Of a stretch of 13,130 nt of DNA, positions 6,204-13,130 are shown piece by piece. Made by a program: the position numbers and the translations under genes. Each line of letters opens with the position of its first letter. Position 1 is the stretch's first letter. The notes under the pieces are model-generated. The model searched no databases and was not told the origin of the DNA. It saw only the letters and a program-made list of their open reading frames with translations. The stretch spans positions 1 to 13,130 of the forward strand of contig CAVGBM010000040.1 in assembly GCA_963627445.1 (NCBI GenBank), written 5' to 3'. The DNA is from F23-B02 sp963627445 (GTDB lineage: Bacteria; Bacillota; Clostridia; Oscillospirales; Oscillospiraceae).

Positions 6204-6909
6204 CCTGTGCAAGTCCTTTGACGGAATGCAGGTTTTAGACGGCATTGACCTTGAGATAGAAAAGGGCGATGTCATATGCATCATCGGACCGTCCGGCTCA
6301 GGCAAATCGACTTTCCTGCGCTGCCTTAATCTTCTTGAAAGACCGAGCTCCGGCAGCATAATCTTTGAAGGCGACGAGCTGACGGATAAAAATATAGATC
6401 TGAATAAGCACCGCCAGAAGATGGGCATGGTTTTTCAGCAGTTCAATCTTTTCCCGCACATGACCGTGCTGGATAATCTTACCTGCGCCCCGATAATGCT
6501 GAAGAAAGCAACAAAGGAGCAGGCAGAGAAAAAGGCTATGGAGCTGCTTGCGCGTATCGGTCTTGCCGACCGCGCCGACGCATGGCCGAACCAACTCTCC
6601 GGCGGTCAGAAGCAGCGAGTCGCGATAGTGCGCGCCCTGTGCATGGAGCCGGATGTAATGCTCTTTGACGAGCCGACCTCGGCGCTCGACCCTGAAATGG
6701 TCGGCGAGGTGCTTGATGTTATGAAGGAACTGGCAGTCAGCGGCATGACGATGGTCGTCGTTACCCACGAGATGGGTTTTGCGCGCGAGGTGTCGAACCG
6801 AGTGCTGTTCCTTGACGGCGGAGTTATTGCCGAGCAGGGCACACCGGCCGAAATATTCGGCGCACCGAAATGCGAGCGTCTGCGCTCGTTCTTAGCCAAA
6901 GTTTTATAA
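6187..6909 (+). CDS. amino-acid ABC transporter ATP-binding protein (GlnQ/ArtP/HisP family)
   Basis: This 240-residue ATPase powers the importer encoded just upstream. ATG 6187 is chosen because AAAGGAGG (6172-6179) is 7 nt upstream and the protein then begins MIKVTNLCKSF, as family members do; the longer frame from 6130 lies wholly within the permease gene. Motifs in order are Walker A GPSGSGKST (34-42), Q-loop VFQQFNLFPH (82-91), signature LSGGQKQRVAIVRAL (137-151), Walker B VMLFDEP (157-163), D-loop SALDPEM (165-171) and H-loop TH (193-194). The sequence after the Q-loop (MTVLDNLTCAPIMLKK) is characteristic of polar amino-acid importers. All catalytic residues are present. It ends 11 nt before argF, so the transporter and enzyme genes are almost certainly co-transcribed. 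Confidence 0.95.
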   Translation: MIKVTNLCKSFDGMQVLDGIDLEIEKGDVICIIGPSGSGKSTFLRCLNLLERPSSGSIIFEGDELTDKNIDLNKHRQKMGMVFQQFNLFPHMTVLDNLTCAPIMLKKATKEQAEKKAMELLARIGLADRADAWPNQLSGGQKQRVAIVRALCMEPDVMLFDEPTSALDPEMVGEVLDVMKELAVSGMTMVVVTHEMGFAREVSNRVLFLDGGVIAEQGTPAEIFGAPKCERLRSFLAKVL

Positions 6910-6920
6910 GGAGGAAAGAA

Positions 6921-7910
6921 ATGAATCCGTTTTTGCACAAGAATTTTCTGAAGCTGCTTGACTTTACTCCCGAGGAGATCGACTGGCTTCTTACATATGC
7001 GGCAAAGCTCAAGGCCGAGAAAAAGGCCGGAGTTCCGCACAGAATATGCGAGGGCAAGAATATCGCGCTGATCTTTGAAAAAACATCAACGAGGACACGC
7101 TGCTCGTTTGAGGTCGCCGCTGCCGATCTCGGCATACACCCTGTTTATCTCGACCCGAAGTCTTCACAGATCGGCAAAAAGGAGTCCATCGCCGACACCG
7201 CACGCGTACTCGGCCGCATGTTTGACGGCATCGAATATCGCGGCTACGGACAGGACAGGGTAGAGGCACTTGCGAAGTATTCCGGAGTTCCCGTCTGGAA
7301 CGGCCTCACAAACGAGTTCCACCCGACACAGATACTTGCCGATTTTCTCACCATACGGGAGCATTTCGGAAAGCTGAAGGGTATCAAGCTGGTGTACATG
7401 GGCGACGCGCGTTACAACATGGGCAACTCTCTGATGGTAGGCTGCGCAAAGATGGGCATGCATCTTGTCACCTGCGCTCCCGAGGGATATTTTCAGGATC
7501 CCGCTCTTGTCGCGCAGTGTCAGGCGATAGCCGCCGAGACGGGCGCGGTGCTGGAGTTTGACTCCGACCCCATGAGCGCAACAAAAAACGCGGATATTAT
7601 CTACACCGATGTCTGGGTATCCATGGGTGAGCCCGAGGAGGTCTGGGCGGACAGAATCGCAAAGCTTTCGCCGTATCAGGTAAATGAAACGCTCATGGAA
7701 AACGCAGGCGAACAATGCCGCTTTATGCACTGCCTGCCGGCATTCCACGACCTTGAAACCGAAACCGGACGGGAGATACAGAAAAAGTTCGGCATCGACT
7801 GCATTGAAGTCACCCACGGGGTGTTTGAGGGACCGCAGTCGATTGTCTTTGACGAGGCCGAAAACAGGATGCATACGATAAAGGCCGTTATTGCGGCAAC
7901 ATTAGTGTAA
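6921..7910 (+). CDS. argF: ornithine carbamoyltransferase
   Basis: This enzyme transfers the carbamoyl group of carbamoyl phosphate to ornithine, giving citrulline. From ATG 6921, behind AAGGAGGAAAG (6908-6918), the product has 329 residues, the normal length; the longer frame from 6870 runs into the ATPase gene. The carbamoyl-phosphate loop is STRTR (56-60), HPTQ is at 134-137, the ornithine-binding SMG loop lies in TDVWVSMGEP (229-238), and the catalytic HCLP is at 270-273. The start of the C-terminal section (PAFHD onward, then VFEGPQSIVFDEAENRMHTIKA) is complete. Catabolic ArcB enzymes share this fold and length, so sequence alone would leave that choice open. Neighbours argG, argH and carAB indicate the biosynthetic direction. 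It lies 9 nt before carA, the source of its substrate. Confidence 0.95.
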   Translation: MNPFLHKNFLKLLDFTPEEIDWLLTYAAKLKAEKKAGVPHRICEGKNIALIFEKTSTRTRCSFEVAAADLGIHPVYLDPKSSQIGKKESIADTARVLGRMFDGIEYRGYGQDRVEALAKYSGVPVWNGLTNEFHPTQILADFLTIREHFGKLKGIKLVYMGDARYNMGNSLMVGCAKMGMHLVTCAPEGYFQDPALVAQCQAIAAETGAVLEFDSDPMSATKNADIIYTDVWVSMGEPEEVWADRIAKLSPYQVNETLMENAGEQCRFMHCLPAFHDLETETGREIQKKFGIDCIEVTHGVFEGPQSIVFDEAENRMHTIKAVIAATLV

Positions 7911-7919
7911 AGGAACGCT

Positions 7920-8990
7920 ATGGAAAAAGCATATTTGGTGCTCGGCAGTGGCGAAGTCTACGAAGGGCGACGCATAGGCGCACTCGGAGACAGCACGGGC
8001 GAGCTGGTGTTTACAACAGGCATGGTCGGCTATCTTGAAACGCTCACCGACCCGAGCTATGCAGGACAGATAATAATGCAGACATTCCCGCTCATAGGCA
8101 ACTACGGCGTTATTCCCGAGGACTTCGAAGGTGCTCCCGCCGCAAAGGGGTATGTTGTGCGTGAGCTATGTGACACGCCGTCAAACTTCCGCAGCGAGTA
8201 TGAGCTGGACAAGTTCTTGAAGGATAACGGTATCCCCGGTATCTGCGGGGTCGATACCCGTGAGATAACAAGACTCATACGGGAAAACGGAGTTGTCAAT
8301 GCAAGCATATGCTCCGCTCCGCCGTCGAACCTTGACGGTATAAACGCATACGCTGTTGCGGGAGTCGTTGAAAAAGTGAGCTGCAAGCAGAAATATACAG
8401 TTCCCGCTGCGGGCGAAAAGCTCTTTTCGGTTGCGCTCATCGACTACGGCGCAAAGAAAAATATTATCCGCTGCCTCAACAAGCGAGGCTGCGAGGTGAC
8501 GGTCTATCCCTGCACCGCATCTGCAGAGGAGATACTCTCCGGCGGTCATGACGGGCTCATGCTCTCAAATGGTCCGGGTGATCCCGAGGAGAATGTCTAC
8601 TGTATTGCGCAGATAAAAAAGCTGCTCGGTAAAATGCCCGTATTCGGCATCTGTCTCGGGCATCAGCTTACGGCACTTGCCATGGGCGGCAAGACCGTGA
8701 AGCTCAAATACGGCCACCGCGGCGGCAATCAGCCGGTGCATGCACCCGACAGCGGCAGGACATATATAAGCAGCCAAAACCACGGCTACGCCGTTGTCAG
8801 CGAAAGTCTGCGCGGCACGGCTCGTGAGATATTCACAAACGCAAATGACGGAAGCTGCGAGGGGCTTGAGTACCCGGGCATGAACTGCTTTACCGTGCAG
8901 TTTCACCCCGAGGCCTGCTCGGGTCCCAAGGACACGGAGTTTCTTTTCGATCGATTCATTGCGATGATGGGAGGTGCGCAGGATGCCTAA
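7920..8990 (+). CDS. carA: carbamoyl-phosphate synthase small (glutaminase) subunit
   Basis: This subunit hydrolyses glutamine and channels ammonia to the large subunit. It has 356 residues with two domains: the CarA N-terminal domain (about 1-150, with GELVFTTGMVGYLETLTDPSY from residue 27) and a class I glutamine amidotransferase domain (about 168-350). The triad is visible: C245 in FGICLGHQL, and H329 with E331 in FHPEACSGP. The oxyanion and interface motif LSNGPGDPE is at 215-223. ATG 7920 has only a modest ribosome binding site (AAAGGAAC, spacing about 5), so coupling to argF, whose stop is 9 nt upstream, probably helps initiation. The 3' end overlaps the next gene by 8 nt, which fits the 1:1 heterodimer. 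Confidence 0.96.
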   Translation: MEKAYLVLGSGEVYEGRRIGALGDSTGELVFTTGMVGYLETLTDPSYAGQIIMQTFPLIGNYGVIPEDFEGAPAAKGYVVRELCDTPSNFRSEYELDKFLKDNGIPGICGVDTREITRLIRENGVVNASICSAPPSNLDGINAYAVAGVVEKVSCKQKYTVPAAGEKLFSVALIDYGAKKNIIRCLNKRGCEVTVYPCTASAEEILSGGHDGLMLSNGPGDPEENVYCIAQIKKLLGKMPVFGICLGHQLTALAMGGKTVKLKYGHRGGNQPVHAPDSGRTYISSQNHGYAVVSESLRGTAREIFTNANDGSCEGLEYPGMNCFTVQFHPEACSGPKDTEFLFDRFIAMMGGAQDA

Positions 8991-11900
8991 GGACAAGAGC
9001 ATACACAAGGTACTGGTCATAGGCTCGGGTCCTATCGTCATCGGCCAGGCAGCCGAATTTGACTACGCCGGTGCGCAGGCCTGCCGCATACTCCGCGAGG
9101 AGGGCATAAACGTTGTCCTCGTAAACTCAAACCCAGCGACGATAATGACCGACAAGCAGCTTGCAGATGAGATATACCTTGAGCCGCTGACGGCGCAGAC
9201 AGTTGCGCGCATAATTGAAAAGGAGCGCCCCGACAGTCTGCTTGCCGGTCTTGGCGGTCAGACAGGTCTTACCATAGCGATGCAGCTCAGCCGCGACGGA
9301 ACGCTCGCCAAATACGGCGTGCGCCTGCTCGGCACGGACATTGATGCGATAGACAAGGCCGAGGACCGTGAGCTGTTTCGTGAAACGCTTCAGAAAATGG
9401 GGCAGCCGCTCATCCCTTCGGCTACGGCCGACGACCTCGACACGGCGCTGGCTATCGCCTCGGAGATAGGCTATCCCGTCATCGTGCGTCCGGCGTTCAC
9501 GCTCGGCGGCAGCGGCGGCGGCATAGCCGAAACGGAGGACGAGCTGCGCGTTATCGCAAAAAGCGGTCTTGACATGTCCCCTATCACGCAGATACTTGTC
9601 GAAAAATGCATCTCCGGCTGGAAGGAGATCGAGTTTGAGACCATGCGTGACAGCGCCGGAAATGTCATTGCCGTCTGCTCGATGGAAAACCTTGACCCTG
9701 TGGGCATCCACACGGGCGACTCCATAGTCGTCGCCCCTGCGCTGACGCTGGCGGATAAGGAATATCAGATGCTGCGCTCGGCGGCGCTGGATATCATATC
9801 CGAGATCGGCATCGTCGGCGGCTGCAACTGCCAGTTTGCCCTCAACCCCGACAGCTTTGAGTATGCGGTTATTGAGGTAAATCCCCGCGTTTCGCGCTCC
9901 TCGGCACTGGCATCAAAGGCCACCGGCTATCCGATAGCGAAGATAAGCACACGCATAGCTCTCGGCTATACGCTTGACGAGATAAAAAACGATATAACCG
10001 GCAAGACCTGCGCATGCTTTGAACCCACGCTCGACTATGTCGTGGTCAAGCTGCCCAAGTGGCCGTTTGACAAGTTTGCAGGCTCAAGCCGCAAGCTCGG
10101 CACCCAGATGAAGGCAACAGGCGAGGTCATGGCGATAGCTCCCTGCTTTGAAATGGCGCTTATGAAGGCCGTGCGCGGCGCGGAGATATCGCTCGACACG
10201 CTCAATGTGCCCGCTCTGAGCGCAAAGCCCGTAATTGACCGCCTTGCCGAGCAGAACGACCACCGCATTTTCACCGTGTTTGAAGCGATAAAGTCCGGCG
10301 TTCCGCTCGCGCAGATACACGACATAACCAAGATCGACCTGTGGTTTTTAAACAAGCTCAAGGTGCTCGCAGATTATGAGGCTGAGCTCACCGGCGGCAT
10401 GAGCGATGAGCTTCACATGCGCGGAAAGCGCCTTGGCTACACGGATGACGCACTCAAAAGACTCAGCGGTGCCGACAGCCTGCCGGAGTTTCACATGAGC
10501 TATAAGATGGTCGATACCTGCGGTGCGGAGTTTGACGCGCAGACGCCGTACTTCTATTCCTGTTGCGAAAAGGCCTGTGAGGCGCGCTCCTTCGGACGCA
10601 GCGGAAAGCCCGTTGTCATGGTGCTCGGGTCAGGACCTATACGCATCGGTCAGGGCATAGAGTTTGACTACAGCAGCGTACACTGCGTTTGGACGCTGCG
10701 TGAGATGGGCTACGATGTTGTCATCGTAAACAACAACCCCGAGACCGTCTCCACCGACTATGACACCGCCGACAGGCTCTATTTTGAGCCGCTTACGCCG
10801 GAGGATGTCATGAACATTATAAATGTCGAGCATCCCGTGGGCGTAGTCGTTGCCTTCGGCGGTCAGACAGCGATCAAGCTGACGCAGTTTCTCGACAAGG
10901 CGGGCATCGCCATTCTCGGCACCTCGGCTGAAAGCATTGACGTCGCCGAGGATCGCGGCCGCTTCGACTCGTTGCTTGAAAGCTTCGGCATAAGCCGCCC
11001 CAAGGGCTTCGGCGTTAACAGCCTTGAGGAGGCGCTCGACGCTGCGCAGGCGCTCGGCTACCCGGTGCTGCTGCGCCCCTCATACGTCATCGGCGGTCAG
11101 AACATGACCATCTCCCGCTCGCCGGAGCAGACCGCAAAGTACATGAACACCATACTCTCCGGCGGCATTGAAAACCCCGTGCTCGTTGACAAATACATGC
11201 CCGGCACGGAGATCGAGGTAGATGTCATCTCCGACGGCGAGAGCGTTCTTATTCCCGGCATCATGGAGCATATTGAGCGCGCCGGTGTGCATAGCGGCGA
11301 CTCGATCGCCGTATATCCCCCCTACAACCTCAGCGACAAGGATCTTGACAAGATATGCGCCTGCTCGCAGAAGCTCGCGCTTGCGCTTGGCACAAAGGGT
11401 CTTGTAAACATCCAGTACCTCATTTATCAGGACGAGCTGTATGTCATCGAGGTCAACCCCCGTGCGTCGCGCACTGTGCCGTATATAAGCAAGGTGACCG
11501 ACGTGCCGATGGTCGATCTCGCCTCAAAGATAATGCTCGGTGCGAAGCTGCGTGATCTCGGCTACGGCAGCGGCCTGCACCAGACCCCGCCGTATGTTGC
11601 CGTAAAGGTACCGGTATTCTCCTTTGAGAAGCTCACCGACGCAAATTCAATTCTCGGCCCCGAGATGAAGTCCACCGGCGAGGTGCTCGGCATCGGCAAA
11701 ACGCTGGCTGAGGCTCTGTTCAAGGGTCTCACCGCGGCAGGCTTCCGCGTTCCGTCCCTGCACGGCGGCAGCCGCCCGGGTGTCCTGCTGAGCGTTGAGA
11801 CAAACGACTATCAGGATATAATCTCGCTCGCGCGCCGCTTCTATCAGATGGGCATGAAGCTGTATGCAACTACCGGCACGGCCGAGGCGATAGCCGATCT

Positions 11901-13014
11901 CGGCATAGAGGTGACCCCCGTGCCGAACGCGACCGAAAGCGATGAAATGTACAGCCTCATGGAGAGCGGCGAGCTGTGCTACATCATCTACACGGGTGCG
12001 GTGAAGGATGCCACCATGGGTGATTATATATCCCTGCACCGCCGCGCAATGCAGCTCGGCATCCCATGTCTGACCTCGCTTGACACTGCAAATGCGCTTG
12101 CGCAGATGATGGAGAGCCGCTACAGCCAAAGCAGCACCGAGCTTGTCGATATAAACGCCATGCGCAAATGGCGCAGACGCATAAGCTTCACAAAGATGCA
12201 CAGCTGCGGCAATGACTATATCTTCATCGAAAACTTTGACAACAGCATAAGCTGCCCCGAATCGCTGTGCGTGAGCCTTTGCCAGCCGCACTACGGAATA
12301 GGCGGCGACGGGATAGTGCTCATAGAAAGCTCAAACATCGCGGATGTGAAAATGCGCTCTTTTAACCGTGACGGCTCAGAGGGCAAAATGGCGGGAAACA
12401 ACATCCGCTGCGTAGGCAAATACATGTACGACGAGGGCTACATCCGCAGAGAGTACATCAGCGTTGAGACGTGCAGCGGCATACACCGCCTGCGCCTGTT
12501 CGTGCGCGACGGCAAGGTCAGTTCCGTGCTCGTCGATATGGGCAAGGCCGATCTGAGCGCAGAAAAGATACCGGCGGTATGCGAAAGCGAGAGGATGATA
12601 AACTATCCCCTCACAGTCGGCGGCAAGGAGTATCTTGTCAGCTGCGTGTCGGTCGGAAACCCGCACTGCGTGGTGTTCTGCGACGCGATAGATGCGCTTG
12701 AGCTTGACAAGATAGGCCCGGCCTTCGAGTTCTCCCCCGCCTTCCCCGAGCGGATCAACACCGAATTTGTGCGCATCGTGAACAAAAACACCCTGCGTAT
12801 GCGCGTGTGGGAGCGCGGCAGCGGCGAGACGCTTGCCTGCGGCACGGGTGCTTGTGCGGCCGTTATTGCAGCCTGCGAGGCGGGCTACTGCGACAAGGGC
12901 AGCAACGTCACAGTGAGCCTGCTCGGCGGCGAAATGACCGTGTGCTACACTGACGAGGGCGTGTCTCTTCTCGGCGACGCGACCGAGGTCTACCGCGGCA
13001 GCTTTGAATATTGA
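8983..13014 (+). CDS. carB: carbamoyl-phosphate synthase large subunit fused to a diaminopimelate epimerase (DapF) domain
   Basis: The 1343 residues exceed the usual CarB length (about 1070) by a whole enzyme. Residues 1 to about 1059 are complete CarB: the first ATP-grasp half starting VLVIGSGPIVIGQ; the second half from residue 547, VLGSGPIRIGQGIEFDY; and the MGS-like allosteric domain from about 934, with YATTGTAEAI. CarB makes carbamoyl phosphate from bicarbonate, ATP and ammonia delivered by CarA. A short basic linker MRKWRRR (1060-1066) leads into a full DapF domain, 1067-1343, which in known enzymes interconverts LL- and meso-diaminopimelate. DapF motifs are HSCGNDY (1073-1079), GIGGDG, FNRDGSEG, GNPHCVVF, WERGSGET (E1277, R1278) and ACGTGACAA with C1286. 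The first catalytic cysteine is replaced: MAGNNIRC stands for the usual MCGNGIRC (Ala1137). ATG 8983 follows GGGAGG (8969-8974) by 8 nt; GTG 8974 is less likely. It is the last gene of the operon. CarB function is very likely; epimerase activity is uncertain. Confidence 0.95.
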   Translation: MPKDKSIHKVLVIGSGPIVIGQAAEFDYAGAQACRILREEGINVVLVNSNPATIMTDKQLADEIYLEPLTAQTVARIIEKERPDSLLAGLGGQTGLTIAMQLSRDGTLAKYGVRLLGTDIDAIDKAEDRELFRETLQKMGQPLIPSATADDLDTALAIASEIGYPVIVRPAFTLGGSGGGIAETEDELRVIAKSGLDMSPITQILVEKCISGWKEIEFETMRDSAGNVIAVCSMENLDPVGIHTGDSIVVAPALTLADKEYQMLRSAALDIISEIGIVGGCNCQFALNPDSFEYAVIEVNPRVSRSSALASKATGYPIAKISTRIALGYTLDEIKNDITGKTCACFEPTLDYVVVKLPKWPFDKFAGSSRKLGTQMKATGEVMAIAPCFEMALMKAVRGAEISLDTLNVPALSAKPVIDRLAEQNDHRIFTVFEAIKSGVPLAQIHDITKIDLWFLNKLKVLADYEAELTGGMSDELHMRGKRLGYTDDALKRLSGADSLPEFHMSYKMVDTCGAEFDAQTPYFYSCCEKACEARSFGRSGKPVVMVLGSGPIRIGQGIEFDYSSVHCVWTLREMGYDVVIVNNNPETVSTDYDTADRLYFEPLTPEDVMNIINVEHPVGVVVAFGGQTAIKLTQFLDKAGIAILGTSAESIDVAEDRGRFDSLLESFGISRPKGFGVNSLEEALDAAQALGYPVLLRPSYVIGGQNMTISRSPEQTAKYMNTILSGGIENPVLVDKYMPGTEIEVDVISDGESVLIPGIMEHIERAGVHSGDSIAVYPPYNLSDKDLDKICACSQKLALALGTKGLVNIQYLIYQDELYVIEVNPRASRTVPYISKVTDVPMVDLASKIMLGAKLRDLGYGSGLHQTPPYVAVKVPVFSFEKLTDANSILGPEMKSTGEVLGIGKTLAEALFKGLTAAGFRVPSLHGGSRPGVLLSVETNDYQDIISLARRFYQMGMKLYATTGTAEAIADLGIEVTPVPNATESDEMYSLMESGELCYIIYTGAVKDATMGDYISLHRRAMQLGIPCLTSLDTANALAQMMESRYSQSSTELVDINAMRKWRRRISFTKMHSCGNDYIFIENFDNSISCPESLCVSLCQPHYGIGGDGIVLIESSNIADVKMRSFNRDGSEGKMAGNNIRCVGKYMYDEGYIRREYISVETCSGIHRLRLFVRDGKVSSVLVDMGKADLSAEKIPAVCESERMINYPLTVGGKEYLVSCVSVGNPHCVVFCDAIDALELDKIGPAFEFSPAFPERINTEFVRIVNKNTLRMRVWERGSGETLACGTGACAAVIAACEAGYCDKGSNVTVSLLGGEMTVCYTDEGVSLLGDATEVYRGSFEY
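12181..13011 (+). other. dapF: DapF-like epimerase domain of the fusion, first catalytic cysteine replaced by alanine
   Basis: This 277-residue segment covers both halves of the DapF fold and aligns end to end with stand-alone DapF (about 275 residues). The second thiol (local position 220, E. coli Cys217 equivalent) is in LACGTGAC. Substrate-contact motifs (Asn at local 11, NxDGS, GNPH, ERGSGET) are kept. Local position 71, where E. coli has Cys73, is Ala encoded by GCG (12391-12393). No single base change from TGC or TGT gives GCG, so a simple read error is unlikely. The domain may be a one-base isomerase, a different racemase, a regulatory or binding domain, or an epimerase using another residue. 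An in-frame ATG at 12160 could be a former start, but it has no ribosome binding site. Confidence 0.85.
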
Positions 13015-13035
13015 CAGCAAAACAAGCCATCTCCC

Positions 13036-13071
13036 AGCGAGCAAAAAGGTCCTGTGACTTTTTTGCTCGCT
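13036..13071 (+). terminator. hairpin terminator of the arginine operon
   Basis: AGCGAGCAAAAA (13036-13047) pairs perfectly with TTTTTGCTCGCT (13060-13071). It continues inward through a G-T pair and GTC/GAC to a 4-nt loop, giving about 16 bp, 21 nt after the fusion gene's stop. The T-run lies inside the 3' arm and not after it, so it is not a textbook terminator. Its place and strength still make an end-of-operon role likely. Confidence 0.6.
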
Positions 13072-13083
13072 TAAAACGCCACA

Positions 13084-13112
13084 TTTTTTGTGAAGCTTTG
13101 CTTCACAAAAAA
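13084..13112. repeat. perfect 13-bp inverted repeat
   Basis: TTTTTTGTGAAGC (13084-13096) and GCTTCACAAAAAA (13100-13112) are perfectly complementary around a TTT loop. The T-run is at the 5' side and the A-run at the 3' side on both strands, the reverse of a rho-independent terminator. It could be a transcript-protecting hairpin or one copy of a small dispersed repeat that continues past the window edge (CCTCGCTATGCTCGTCAA follows). Confidence 0.55.
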
Positions 13113-13130
13113 CCTCGCTATGCTCGTCAA

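Noticed and set aside
8983..12160. Internal repetition within CarB as a recent duplication
   Set aside because: The two similar ATP-grasp halves are the normal ancient duplication in all CarB proteins.
1..13130. CRISPR array, tRNA, rRNA or riboswitch
   Set aside because: No regularly spaced repeats, cloverleaf-like or rRNA-like segments, or long structured leader were seen; gaps between genes are short apart from 1622-1961.

Overview
The window looks like chromosomal DNA of an anaerobic gut-type Clostridium relative (Oscillospiraceae/Ruminococcaceae-like). This is inferred from the AAGGAGG-type ribosome binding sites, the moderately high GC of the biosynthetic genes, the style of the protein sequences and the tight operon. 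It has two parts that differ clearly in base composition.

Left part (about 1-1621, visibly AT-rich, accessory). The window opens inside the last 48 codons of a plus-strand gene whose C-terminus resembles the tail of Eco57I/TaqI-type (type IIG or PglX-like) DNA methyltransferases. Seven bases after its stop, tail to tail on the minus strand, lies a second, paralogous C-terminal half: a 282-residue target-recognition region with no methyltransferase domain, no usable ATG start and an in-frame stop just upstream. Directly behind it is a 199-residue serine DNA invertase resembling the Mpi/Hin family. This is the layout expected of a phase-variable restriction or defence enzyme whose specificity half is swapped by inversion. 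The expressed copy and the left crossover site lie outside the window. An imperfect palindrome at 961-986 is a candidate right crossover site.

Spacer (1622-1961). It holds two strong GC-rich terminator-like hairpins, then a good promoter (TTGACT, 16 bp, TATAAT) with three ArgR-like half-sites.

Right part (1962-13014). This is one compact operon: argG - argH - amino-acid ABC transporter (binding lipoprotein, permease, ATPase) - argF - carA - carB::dapF. CarAB makes carbamoyl phosphate, ArgF condenses it with ornithine to citrulline, and ArgG and ArgH convert citrulline to arginine. The transporter probably handles a basic or related amino acid. The genes are separated by gaps of at most about 100 bases or overlap (ATGA at argH/binding protein, 17 nt at permease/ATPase, 8 nt at carA/carB).

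The most unusual gene is the last one. The carbamoyl-phosphate synthase large subunit is fused in frame to a full-length diaminopimelate epimerase (DapF) domain. In that domain the first catalytic cysteine (E. coli Cys73 equivalent) is alanine, while the second cysteine and the other recognisable active-site motifs are kept. The window ends with a hairpin terminator and a perfect 13-bp palindrome.
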